Shown one piece after another: positions 52,597 through 60,958 of a stretch of 64,000 nt of DNA. A program made the position numbers and the translations under genes. The stretch lies in assembly GCF_900102215.1 (NCBI RefSeq), contig NZ_FNBG01000011.1:1-64000 (forward strand), written 5' to 3'. Origin of the DNA: Fontibacillus panacisegetis. GTDB lineage: Bacteria; Bacillota; Bacilli; Paenibacillales; Paenibacillaceae. Positions within the stretch are counted from its first letter, which is position 1. Each line of letters begins with the position of its first letter. The notes below the pieces were generated by a model. The model ran no database searches, was not told where the DNA came from, and saw only the letters and a list, made by a program, of their open reading frames with translations.

Positions 52597-53223
52597 ATGT
52601 ACCATATGCCGGTGCGGCAGGATCCAAACTTTTGGTGGGCCAATGCCAACTTTATATTAACCCCTCCCTTTACAGGAGAGACGCAAGCAGATGGCTTTCA
52701 CTTAAAGGGCAATATGACATATAGCGGCGGCTCGTTAATTAATCGACAATTTGGAGTAGCATCTCGATATGAGCTCCACTCCAATCGGATTCCACGACCA
52801 GATCGTGGACCTTGGCGTTCAGCACCCCATGTTGAGATTACAGGCAGAGTCATTGGGTCTACAACTGCTGGGGATATTTTCAGCGGAGACCAATGGAATA
52901 AATGCTGGATGCACAGAAGACAAACTCTTTACCAATTCGTTTTCGCGCCGCCTGGGACTGATAATAGGAGAATTATCGGTGAAAACCGTGAGATTCAGGA
53001 GCTTATCTTTTTAGAAGGCTCAAGCAAATATAAGGATTTCGTACTTCCTGGTTTTCAGAATATGCCTGTGGTGATTCTCAACCAAAACTCCATTTTCCCT
53101 GGGCTTAGTGTCTGGGCAGAACTAGAGATACTCTTCCATGTACAGCTCGAAGGGGGCAGCACTCTATGGTTAAACCCCGATGTCTTAATCCGCATGTTCC
53201 AGTGGCCATTAGAGCCCATCTAG
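52597..53223 (+). CDS. Hypothetical protein, 208 residues
   Basis: I do not recognise the family. The protein begins MYHMPVRQDPNFWWANANF, has no signal peptide or transmembrane helix, and is rich in Trp, Phe, Pro and Arg with predicted beta-strands, for example QFVFAPPGTDNRRIIGE and GLSVWAELEILFHVQLEG. Codon use and the AAAGGG site about 9 bases before the ATG support a real gene. The single-domain, aromatic-rich make-up could suit a small-molecule or sugar-binding fold, but that is a guess. It lies after the HxlR gene by about 85 bases and may be co-transcribed; a hairpin follows. Confidence 0.7.
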   Translation: MYHMPVRQDPNFWWANANFILTPPFTGETQADGFHLKGNMTYSGGSLINRQFGVASRYELHSNRIPRPDRGPWRSAPHVEITGRVIGSTTAGDIFSGDQWNKCWMHRRQTLYQFVFAPPGTDNRRIIGENREIQELIFLEGSSKYKDFVLPGFQNMPVVILNQNSIFPGLSVWAELEILFHVQLEGGSTLWLNPDVLIRMFQWPLEPI

Positions 53224-53264
53224 GAATTTCATGTTCATCTCCATAAATGCTCTGTATAAAAAAA

Positions 53265-53301
53265 GACTCACTCCACCTTCTATCAATGGAATGAGCCTTT
53301 T
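53265..53301. terminator. Bidirectional terminator between convergent genes
   Basis: Stem GACTCACTCCA (53265-53275) / TGGAATGAGCC (53287-53297), TTTT on the right and a run of seven Ts on the minus strand. Serves the hypothetical gene and the SLH gene. Confidence 0.85.
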
Positions 53302-53309
53302 AAAAACGC

Positions 53310-55352
53310 CTACTCAGAAAACGGAATATAGCTTACTACGTTCGAGCGGATATTATCGCCCAACGTTGGATCATTAGCCACAATGACCGTATAAAGTCCG
53401 GTACTTGAAGTAAACGAACCTGGGATACTTACCGTACTGTTTGCCTGATCATAAGTTCCGAGCTTGCCCTGATTAATAATATAATCAGCAGAAGGTGGAT
53501 TCACGCCTGCAAACTGATCTGTTGTTAAGTAATAAAACTGATAATTACTACTTCCGCTATAATCCGGTGAGACCGTAATCGAATTGGGATTCACGACAGG
53601 CGTGCCAATGCTCGTGAACGTGTCGATGATCGAATCCGTCCGATAGAAAGTGAATCCCGCAACTTGACTATCCAGTATCCCATTAGATCCAACTATGTAG
53701 AAACTATAGGTCTTACTAGAAAGCAAGTTCGCTGAGATGCTGTTATTGGAGCCTTCTAAGTTCATATCAATCATTCCATACTGAAACGCTGATCCTCCCG
53801 TTGCATCTTGGCCGGATTTTACCTGCGCAGCGCTTGGAGAAATGGAAGGGTTGAACTCGGTAAGAACGTAATATAGCGTATCATACCCATCGGAGTTTAC
53901 ACTTACTTCAATCGTGTCGCCAGAATATCCCTCGCTCCTCTTTGTACCCTCAGCGTTAAAAGTAATCACAGGTCCGATCTGCTGCTCAGCCAACGTCTGA
54001 AAAGGTACTATGGAGATGGCAGATGTTTTGTTGCTGGCAAACTCATAAGCATATAACACATAAGAGGTTCCGGCGCTCAATCCGCTCAATTCCAAATTCC
54101 CCTTCGTTCCATCTAATTCCACCGAACCGTAGACGACAGCATTCGTCCCTAACTTAATATTATCCAAGCTTGGAGTTGCCAAACCGGACGGCAGCACGGA
54201 GTAATACACAACCCCTGTGACCGATCCCGTTACCGGATAAGAAGCTGTCGTATGAGTGATGCTTCCGTTCGCGACATCGATCGTCAGAGTCACAACAGGC
54301 TCAGGATCAGGTGTAGGCGTAAATGGTGATGATGATGAAGATGGCGAAGATGTTGATGGTGCTGGCGTAACCACTGGCGGCGTAACCGGAGGTTCAGTTA
54401 CCTTCACCGGTATTGGTTTACTTTCCTCATTTTTTACCTCGTTGCCCAATAATGTCTTCAAGTCCTTTACAACGATAACCGGTTTCTTGGATGTATCGAG
54501 CTTAAAGCCTTGACGCAGCTTGATAATGATCGTCTTCTTGTCTTCGGACAGTTCATAACTGTCCAGCTTCAGATCAAGCGGTACACCGTTAATCGTAATC
54601 TTGGACAAATCCACGGAGTCCGCGGCGATCCCTACCGTCAGCGTCAACTCAAGCTTGTTCCCCGCCAAGAAGTCCGCTCCTGACACCTCAAGAGGCTGAG
54701 TAGCCTCGAACGTTTTGGCGCTTTCATAGGCCCCCGATGCAAGCAGTTCACGGCTTGCTTCTTTTTTACCGCCGAATGTACCATCCAAAGAATTCCCTAG
54801 CAGCTTTTGCTGGAGTGCCAGCTGGACATAACCTTTCGCCCAGTCGGAGACAGTACTATCGCTAATACCTGGCGTCGACTGCGCTTCCGCATTCAGCCCT
54901 AATCCTCGAACGAGAAATGCAGCTAGTTGCTCCTTGGTTACATTACCCGAAGGATCGAATTTTCCAGAGCCCACACCGTCCGTTATTCCCGCTCGCTTGA
55001 CCGCCTCGATATAAGGTAATGCATAGCCGTTTCCAGGATCATCTGCCTTTACATCACTGAAAGACGATGTCTTGAGGCTTTGGTCAACTTGCAGGCCAAA
55101 AATTAACGCTGCTACCTTCGCGAACTGAGCTCGATTCATTTCTTCTTTCAGCCCGAAACTAGTATCTGAGACTCCGTTGAAGATACCCGCCTGGATCATT
55201 GCATCGAACTTTGCCTTCGTAGCTGCGTCCAAGTCTTTTAAATCGCTGAAATCGGCCGAAGTCTTCGCCTCGCTCACGCCGGCACCAATCGAGGTTGCGG
55301 ACGTCAAACCGAGGGTCAGCGCGGTAAACCAAATAAAAAATTTCTTGTTCAT
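53310..55352 (-). CDS. Secreted SLH-domain surface protein
   Basis: About 680 residues. Signal peptide (about 1-29, GVSEAK cleavage region), then three N-terminal SLH domains (about 38-90, 100-155, 165-215; KEEMNRAQFAKVAALIFG, GKFDPSGNVTKEQLAAFLVR, KKEASRELLASGAYES). A beta-rich domain (220-325) leads into a Pro/Ser/Thr linker (about 330-362), then several related beta-sandwich modules of about 100 residues, each with a TVYY/VYYSVLPSG or TLYYVLTEF core, possibly fibronectin-like. SLH domains tether it to the secondary wall polymer. The inner ATG (MNKKFF) is chosen over TTG 55364. Divergent from an OmpR-type two-component system, which may regulate it. Confidence 0.88.
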   Translation of the reverse strand: MNKKFFIWFTALTLGLTSATSIGAGVSEAKTSADFSDLKDLDAATKAKFDAMIQAGIFNGVSDTSFGLKEEMNRAQFAKVAALIFGLQVDQSLKTSSFSDVKADDPGNGYALPYIEAVKRAGITDGVGSGKFDPSGNVTKEQLAAFLVRGLGLNAEAQSTPGISDSTVSDWAKGYVQLALQQKLLGNSLDGTFGGKKEASRELLASGAYESAKTFEATQPLEVSGADFLAGNKLELTLTVGIAADSVDLSKITINGVPLDLKLDSYELSEDKKTIIIKLRQGFKLDTSKKPVIVVKDLKTLLGNEVKNEESKPIPVKVTEPPVTPPVVTPAPSTSSPSSSSSPFTPTPDPEPVVTLTIDVANGSITHTTASYPVTGSVTGVVYYSVLPSGLATPSLDNIKLGTNAVVYGSVELDGTKGNLELSGLSAGTSYVLYAYEFASNKTSAISIVPFQTLAEQQIGPVITFNAEGTKRSEGYSGDTIEVSVNSDGYDTLYYVLTEFNPSISPSAAQVKSGQDATGGSAFQYGMIDMNLEGSNNSISANLLSSKTYSFYIVGSNGILDSQVAGFTFYRTDSIIDTFTSIGTPVVNPNSITVSPDYSGSSNYQFYYLTTDQFAGVNPPSADYIINQGKLGTYDQANSTVSIPGSFTSSTGLYTVIVANDPTLGDNIRSNVVSYIPFSE

Positions 55353-55563
55353 GATCTGCCCCAACCTACCTTTCCAAAATAAAAATCTTCAATTCTTAAA
55401 AACTTATTATTTTTATTTTAATAAAAAATTTTAACCGAATCTTAATGAAATCTTAATGGAATGTCAAAATAAACCCTCGACATAAATCATCATTATTCAA
55501 TATTCTACTCATATAGTATTCTTTTAAGAGATTCATATTTTGGAGAAGAAGGGTGGTTTGTGG

Positions 55564-56253
55564 ATGGATCGAATTCTACTTATCGATGACGAACCCGAGA
55601 TTCGTACGTTAATCCGTATCCATATGGAACGGGCAGGCTTTCAAATTATCGAAGCCGAGTCAGGACGACAAGCAATTGAACGGATGAATGAGCAGCATTT
55701 TGAGCTTATGATATTGGACTTGATGATGGATGACGGAAATGGCTTTGATGTGCTTCGTTATTTGCATGAAAAAAGCTTAGAAACGATCGTAATCGCTTTG
55801 AGCGCCAGAAGAGAAGTGCAGGACAAAATTACTACTCTCGGTTTGGGAGCAGTTGATTATGTGACAAAGCCATTTAGCCCGTTGGAGCTGCTTGCTCGGG
55901 TTCAAGCCCAGCTAAGAAGGCAGCGGCCAAAATCGACCCATCAATCTGAACTCATACGATTAAACAAGCTGGTTCTGGATGTAGATAATTTAGTTTTACA
56001 AAATGACGGAAGTAATCCTCATGAATTAACTCCGGTTGAATGCGAGCTTCTGAAATTGTTTATGCAAAATCCTGATCGTGTTCTGACCAAAAGAGAAATA
56101 TACAGACAGATTTGGCAGCATGAAAACTATGATGACAATAACTTGAGCGTATTTATTAGCCGCCTCCGCAAAATACTCGAAAGCCTCTCTGGTTCTCAGC
56201 ATACCCTGCATACCGTTCGTGGCGTCGGATATCGTTTTTCGGGAGATAAATGA
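55564..56253 (+). CDS. OmpR/PhoB-family response regulator
   Basis: About 229 residues: receiver domain with RILLIDDEPEIRTLI, phospho-acceptor Asp in LMILDLMMDDGNG, VIALSARRE and the conserved Lys in VTKPFSPLELLARV, then a winged-helix DNA-binding domain (ELTPVECELLKLFMQ, LTKREIYRQIWQ, NLSVFISRLRKIL, VRGVGYRFSG). Its 3' end overlaps the histidine kinase gene by 4 bases (ATGA), so the two are translationally coupled. Start at the inner ATG (MDRILLID), with GGGTGG about 7-8 bases before. It is divergent from the SLH gene across about 200 bases. Confidence 0.93.
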   Translation: MDRILLIDDEPEIRTLIRIHMERAGFQIIEAESGRQAIERMNEQHFELMILDLMMDDGNGFDVLRYLHEKSLETIVIALSARREVQDKITTLGLGAVDYVTKPFSPLELLARVQAQLRRQRPKSTHQSELIRLNKLVLDVDNLVLQNDGSNPHELTPVECELLKLFMQNPDRVLTKREIYRQIWQHENYDDNNLSVFISRLRKILESLSGSQHTLHTVRGVGYRFSGDK

Positions 56254-57659
56254 TGAAAAATCGTACTAAACTATGGATCATCATGCTGACAAGCATCGTC
56301 TTCAGTTTGATTTTGTTTATTTGGCTTACAACAATTTCGGGGAATATTTGGAACAAAGGTTACGATCTAAATACGCTGAATGCAATCTCACAGGAAATGC
56401 TGAAAGCAATTGAACAACAAAATACATACGACAAGGATAAAATCCAGCCGATCTTGGATCAAGCTCATTATCAGCATCCAGAGCTTCGATTTGAATGGCT
56501 TGCTTCAGATGGGTCCATGCTCTATGATACTTCCGGCGAGATACAAAGCTACGACTTCAAGCAATTAGCGGATCGCTTTATAAATTTGCCCAACAACCTT
56601 TGGGACGTAAATAAACCTATTACGCTCGCCTATTCAACGAGCAAGAATGGACAGCCTTATTACTTATTTCTGAGTTTATCTAGCGATGCGATGAAACAAG
56701 GGCAGGTGTATTTCTTTGTGCGTACAATCAAAGCACTGTATTCCTGGGCTCTGCCATTGCTGTTGTCTTTTTTAGTACCTTATATGTTGTCCCTGTTGTT
56801 CTTCTCCTCGGTCAATCGGCGTATTGGCAAGCTCAACCAAGCCCTCAATCTGGTTAATATCCGAAGCGATGTGGTTGTACTCGAGGATAAGTCGAAGGAT
56901 GAAATCGGCCAGCTTACCCGACATTACAATTCGATGGCGCAGCGGGTTCGAAGCCAAGCGGATGAAATCGAGCAATTTGAAAACGGGCGCAAGCTGCTGC
57001 TTTCCAATCTATCACATGATTTGCGAACACCGCTTACAATGATCCTGGGCTACGCCGAAACTATACATACTGGCTCCTACAATAACGAAAACGAACTGAA
57101 GACCAGCGCAAAAATCATTTTGCAGCGATCCCGTTATATGGACAAACTGCTGGATCAATTGTTGGACATCGCACGACTGGATGCAAATGCACTTGAAGTC
57201 CATCTTGCTGCGCATAACTTATCCGAAATGATGCGAAAAATTGTCGCCGAATACATGTTGTTTTTAGATGAGCAAAGCTTTTCAATTGATGTGGACATCC
57301 CCGATGAGGATATTCACGAGTTGATCGATGCGCCTCTTATTGAACGTGCTATACGCAATTTATTGGACAATGCGATCCGCTATGGAAAAGACGGGCATTT
57401 CCTTGGAATAGGCCTCGTTGAAGAAGGTGACTATGTGTGCATAACCATTAAGGATAAAGGCAGAGGAATTGCTCCTGAGGATCATGAGCTCATTTTTGAA
57501 CGATTTTATCGCGTTGACGGAGGAAGAAGTGGCGAGGGGCTCGGTATCGGGCTTTCGATTGTCAAGGAAATCGTTGAATCGCATCAAGGCCATATTCGCT
57601 TGATAAGTACTCCCCATGTAGAAACCTTGTTCATGGTAAGGCTCCCCAAAAATCAATAA
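56250..57659 (+). CDS. Membrane sensor histidine kinase
   Basis: A 469-residue kinase: transmembrane helix (about 8-28), extracellular sensor region of roughly 120 residues, second helix (about 155-178), HAMP-like linker (about 180-235), HisKA with phospho-acceptor His in SNLSHDLRTPLTMILGYAE (about 255), and HATPase with N-box IRNLLDNAIRYGK, KDKGRGIAPED and GLGIGLSIVKEI. It pairs with the regulator gene it overlaps. Ligand unknown; an envelope signal is plausible from the adjacent surface protein gene. A long-loop hairpin (57702-57755) follows. Confidence 0.93.
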   Translation: MMKNRTKLWIIMLTSIVFSLILFIWLTTISGNIWNKGYDLNTLNAISQEMLKAIEQQNTYDKDKIQPILDQAHYQHPELRFEWLASDGSMLYDTSGEIQSYDFKQLADRFINLPNNLWDVNKPITLAYSTSKNGQPYYLFLSLSSDAMKQGQVYFFVRTIKALYSWALPLLLSFLVPYMLSLLFFSSVNRRIGKLNQALNLVNIRSDVVVLEDKSKDEIGQLTRHYNSMAQRVRSQADEIEQFENGRKLLLSNLSHDLRTPLTMILGYAETIHTGSYNNENELKTSAKIILQRSRYMDKLLDQLLDIARLDANALEVHLAAHNLSEMMRKIVAEYMLFLDEQSFSIDVDIPDEDIHELIDAPLIERAIRNLLDNAIRYGKDGHFLGIGLVEEGDYVCITIKDKGRGIAPEDHELIFERFYRVDGGRSGEGLGIGLSIVKEIVESHQGHIRLISTPHVETLFMVRLPKNQ

Positions 57660-57701
57660 AGCTAACAAAATGGTGATGAAAGGTTATCCCAGAAGTGATA
57701 T

Positions 57702-57765
57702 GCCCCCTACTATGGTAAGCGGATGAAGTAATAAAATCTGGCTGCTGTAGGGGGCTATCATTTTC
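57702..57765. terminator. Long-loop hairpin after the histidine kinase gene
   Basis: Perfect 9-base arms GCCCCCTAC (57702-57710) and GTAGGGGGC (57747-57755), loop of 36 bases, then TATCATTTTCCC. A likely terminator for the two-component operon, and possibly for the convergent lipoprotein gene. Confidence 0.55.
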
Positions 57766-57781
57766 CCGGTATATTCAGAAA

Positions 57782-58168
57782 TTATTCAATTTTGTACGTT
57801 AATTCGTAGCTTCCCTTGGTATTATTGCCCGTAATTTCAAGCCTGTAAATCCCATCCTTGTCTACTCCAATCTTCTCATTTCCTGACTTGTTGGTACTCA
57901 GATCCTTGAGCAGTTGATTGTCGGGATCATAAAGCTTTATCGTCAATTCCCCCTTTTCCACCTTGGACTGATAGTCAATAGCAAGCGTTTGGCCGTTCTT
58001 CAGGCTAACCTTTTTCTCATCTGTGCCGGTAAACAGCTTATATGAAGCCTCAATCTTGTTTTTAGTGCTGGAGCTGAAGCCCATAAACACTACTCTTTCA
58101 TTGCAAGCAGCCAGCAACGTTACAATTATCAGCACCAAAATCCCCAGAAAGATCCATTTCCTCTTCAT
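57782..58168 (-). CDS. Small lipoprotein of unknown function
   Basis: About 128 residues. MKRKWIFLGILVLIIVTLLAACNE is a lipoprotein signal with lipobox LAAC, so the mature protein is outside the membrane. The rest is a beta-rich domain with GQTLAIDYQSKVEKGELTI, KLYDPDNQLLKD and YRLEITGNNTKGSYELTYKI, a pattern seen in small carbohydrate-binding-like folds; no family name can be given. ATG 58168 is chosen; AAGGAG lies 11 bases before it, whereas the GTG at 58180 touches it. Between a convergent kinase gene and the transporter gene. Confidence 0.75.
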   Translation of the reverse strand: MKRKWIFLGILVLIIVTLLAACNERVVFMGFSSSTKNKIEASYKLFTGTDEKKVSLKNGQTLAIDYQSKVEKGELTIKLYDPDNQLLKDLSTNKSGNEKIGVDKDGIYRLEITGNNTKGSYELTYKIE

Positions 58169-58237
58169 CTTTTTTAACACTCCTTAGATTGGATTAACTT
58201 ACTGCAATAAGGACATTAAGAGCAGAATAGACAAACC

Positions 58238-59614
58238 TCATGTATTGATCATACTCTTATCATGGGGATTTTTTCGCTTTTTGCTTCCAATCGAATACAG
58301 TATAAATAATAGAACAAACCATAGAGGAGTAAACAATAAAGCCGGACGAGTCTCAGCAGCGATCAGCATGATGATGAGAATCACCGCAAATAAAATTAAG
58401 ACCGCATAATTAATAGCCGGCGTGAACGGTGCTTTAAATTTGGATTTAGCCTGTAATTCCGGCCGGGTCTTCTTATACTTGATATGGCATACGAGAATAA
58501 CGCCCCAAACCCAAATAAAACAAATGGCACTTATGGTTGTGACAATTCCAAAAGCCTGTCCCGGAATGAGCTTACTCAAAAGAGCCCCCACGGATATGAC
58601 CAGCGTAGAAATGAATAGCGAGTTTCCTGGTACATGGTTTTTATTCAATTTTCCAAAATGAGAGGACGCCTGTCTGTTCTTGCTCAAATTATAAAGAATG
58701 CGGCTTGTTGAGAACATCCCGCTGTTGCAAGCGGAAGCAGCTGAAGTTAATACGACGAAATTAATAATCCCTGCGGCAATCGGAATCCCTACTAAAGTAA
58801 ATGTTTTTACAAAAGGACTTTCCGACGGATTGAGCTGAGTCCATGGATTAATGCATAACAGTACAAAAAGCGCTCCAACATAAAAGAATAGAATTCGTAG
58901 TGGAATTTTATTGATAGCTGATGGAATATTTTTTTCCGGATTGGATGTTTCCGCTGCCGATACGCCCACTAATTCCACACCGACATAAGCGAATACAACC
59001 ATTTGAAAAGAAAATAAAAAACCTGAAAAACCGTTCGGAAATATTCCCCCATGCTCCCAAAGGTTTCGTATCGTCACCGATCCTGCATCTGTCTTAAATC
59101 CAATGACCAGCAAAATGAGTCCAATACCAATTAAAGCGAGAATCGTGATTACTTTGATTAAAGCAAACCAGAATTCCAGTTCTCCAAAATTTTTTACAGT
59201 TAATAGATTGAGTCCTAACAAAATGATCAGACAAATGATGGCCGGTACCCACTGCGGGATATCAAACCAATATTGTACATATACGCCAACAGCAATAACA
59301 TCAGCCATAGCCGTCATGATCCAGCAAAACCAATACGTCCAACCGGTGATGAACGCGGCCCGAGACCCGAGATAGTCTTCGGCAATATCCGTAAACGATT
59401 GATAACCCGCCTTAGACAACAGCAGTTCTCCCAGCGCTCTCATCACGAAAAATACGGCGATACCCACGATTAGATACGTAATCATGATGGATGGACCTGC
59501 CTGCTGGATCGCTTTGCCCGAACCTAAAAATAATCCTGTACCAATAGTGCCGCCAATAGCGATAAGCTGAACATGCCGATTGGCCAGCCCCCTCTTTAAT
59601 TCTGGTTGTGCCAT
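58238..59614 (-). CDS. cycA: APC-family amino acid permease, CycA-like (glycine/D-alanine/D-serine)
   Basis: About 458 residues, twelve predicted transmembrane helices. It follows E. coli CycA closely over the whole length: NRHVQLIAIGGTIGTGLFLG, FFVMRALGELLLSKAGYQSF, FITGWTYWFCWIMTAMADVI, FGELEFWFALIKV, GVELVGVSAAETSNPEKNIP and VVLTSAASACNSGMFSTSR. Proton-coupled uptake of glycine and D-amino acids is the family role. The glycine riboswitch and terminator in its leader make glycine or alanine a likely physiological substrate. Start at inner ATG (MAQPELK), AAGGGGG 9 bases before it. Confidence 0.92.
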   Translation of the reverse strand: MAQPELKRGLANRHVQLIAIGGTIGTGLFLGSGKAIQQAGPSIMITYLIVGIAVFFVMRALGELLLSKAGYQSFTDIAEDYLGSRAAFITGWTYWFCWIMTAMADVIAVGVYVQYWFDIPQWVPAIICLIILLGLNLLTVKNFGELEFWFALIKVITILALIGIGLILLVIGFKTDAGSVTIRNLWEHGGIFPNGFSGFLFSFQMVVFAYVGVELVGVSAAETSNPEKNIPSAINKIPLRILFFYVGALFVLLCINPWTQLNPSESPFVKTFTLVGIPIAAGIINFVVLTSAASACNSGMFSTSRILYNLSKNRQASSHFGKLNKNHVPGNSLFISTLVISVGALLSKLIPGQAFGIVTTISAICFIWVWGVILVCHIKYKKTRPELQAKSKFKAPFTPAINYAVLILFAVILIIMLIAAETRPALLFTPLWFVLLFILYSIGSKKRKNPHDKSMINT

Positions 59615-59651
59615 ACCTAGTTCCCCCTTAATGTATACATTACTTTGATGC

Positions 59652-59687
59652 AAAAACAAAAAGGAGATTGGATGTCATCCAATCTCC
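59652..59687 (-). terminator. Intrinsic terminator between the glycine riboswitch and the permease gene
   Basis: Perfect 12-base arms GGAGATTGGATG (59663-59674) and CATCCAATCTCC (59676-59687) with a 1-base centre, followed on the minus strand by TTTTTGTTTTT. Its place between aptamer and coding region marks it as the riboswitch expression platform; it lies 38 bases before the start codon. Confidence 0.9.
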
Positions 59688-59754
59688 CGGTTCATAAGAA
59701 TATTAAATAATCTTTGCCCTGCTAATGACGATCAGCACGACAAATACATATTCA

Positions 59755-59845
59755 GTACTCTTCTGTCCTTTTGCCTGAGATTGTGAACCCTTCGGCGCCG
59801 CGGAATTCCCGCGGTCTCTCCAGAAGCTGCTCCTGCTATAGTGTG
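59755..59845 (-). ncRNA. Glycine riboswitch aptamer in the permease leader
   Basis: On the minus strand the leader reads GGAGAGACC, then a GC-rich hairpin (CCGCGGGAATTCCGCGG), then GCCGAAGG, AATCTCAGGCAAAAGGACAG, which is the conserved core of the glycine (gcvT) aptamer in the right order. Only one aptamer was found; the sequence between it and the terminator does not repeat the core. Transcription probably starts upstream of 59850. The remaining leader and upstream gap to 60095 contain no gene. Confidence 0.93.
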
Positions 59846-60095
59846 ATCCATAGCAATCATAGCTTTTTAACATATTACTTGCGATGTGATAATTTAATCA
59901 GTGATAAAAGTCTCTATGCCAAAAAATCTCTTGTATGGCTACCCATAATCCACAATCATGATGTTTTCACCATTTTCCTTATTTCCTGAAATCAATGAAC
60001 AAGATAAAATATATTTCAAAGCTTCCACGACGCTAAGGTCGAATACGCTACGCATATAGCTTTTATCCAATTTGCAAAAAGGAAGGATTTACTCA

Positions 60096-60866
60096 ATGAT
60101 CTTTGTTATTCTCCTGTTTATCAGTGCTGTCATCTATTTCCTTTTGATCTTTCCGACTCAATGGCTAAAGGTGGAACGTGTCCGCTGCTCTTGTGGGATT
60201 GGAGCCCGAGTTCTTCAAATTAGCGACCTACATGTGGAGAAACTCCGTATCAGTCCGAAAAGATTGACCTGTTTGATTAAAAAGGAAGCTCCAGATTATA
60301 TTTTTCTCACTGGAGACTTTACTCAAAAATCCCGACATTTATCCAAGGTGCAGCGATATGCTCACGCGATTGTCAAGCCCGGCATTCCTGTTTTTGCCGT
60401 ATTGGGGAATCATGATCATCGCCTAAACCTCACTGATTTTAATCAGCTTATCCGAATCCTTGAAAGCGCGGGTATAAAAGTCCTTATCAATCAGTCTACA
60501 TTTGTTGATAACTTTCAAATTGTTGGCATCGATGATTTTGGCAGCAAAAAAAGCAGGGTTGATAACGCCTTCGCAAACATCGATCCAAGCAAACCGATCC
60601 TTGTTCTCACTCATAACCCCAATCTTGTGTTTTATATTAAACACAAGTATACCTACCTGATGGCCGGCCATTTCCACGGTATGCAGTTCAACGTGCCGTT
60701 TTTGTTCCAATTCATAAATAAAGGCAAGCTGGCAGCCGAGGGTATTTATAAGGGAATGCATTCAGGAACCTATGGCAAATTCTACATCTCTAAAGGGATC
60801 GGACAGTCCGGTATAAATGCGCGATTCCTTATTCGCAGTGAAGTTACTTTGCATGAACTCTATTGA
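60096..60866 (+). CDS. Membrane-anchored metallophosphoesterase
   Basis: About 256 residues with an N-terminal transmembrane helix (about 2-20) and a calcineurin-like phosphoesterase domain: LQISDLHVEK, FLTGDFTQKS, VLGNHDHRLN, VLTHNPN and AGHFHGMQF are the five metal-binding blocks in order. It resembles the YkuE/YaeI group, which cleave lipid or nucleotide phosphoesters (UDP-2,3-diacylglucosamine hydrolase-like in Gram-negatives). Substrate unknown. The inner ATG (MIFVIL) is chosen because AAGGAAGG lies about 9 bases before it. Divergent from the permease leader and convergent with the next kinase gene. Confidence 0.9.
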   Translation: MIFVILLFISAVIYFLLIFPTQWLKVERVRCSCGIGARVLQISDLHVEKLRISPKRLTCLIKKEAPDYIFLTGDFTQKSRHLSKVQRYAHAIVKPGIPVFAVLGNHDHRLNLTDFNQLIRILESAGIKVLINQSTFVDNFQIVGIDDFGSKKSRVDNAFANIDPSKPILVLTHNPNLVFYIKHKYTYLMAGHFHGMQFNVPFLFQFINKGKLAAEGIYKGMHSGTYGKFYISKGIGQSGINARFLIRSEVTLHELY

Positions 60867-60958
60867 TTGGTCAAAATTCTGCTGGTATTAGGATACGTCA
60901 TTTTATTTCCTTCCCGTCTACAGATACCGACTGCCCTATTAACATGAATCGGATCGGA

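Noticed and set aside
59640-59750. A second glycine aptamer downstream of the first
   Set aside because: The segment lacks the GCCGAAGG and CTCAGGCAAAAGGAC core; only the terminator stem is present.
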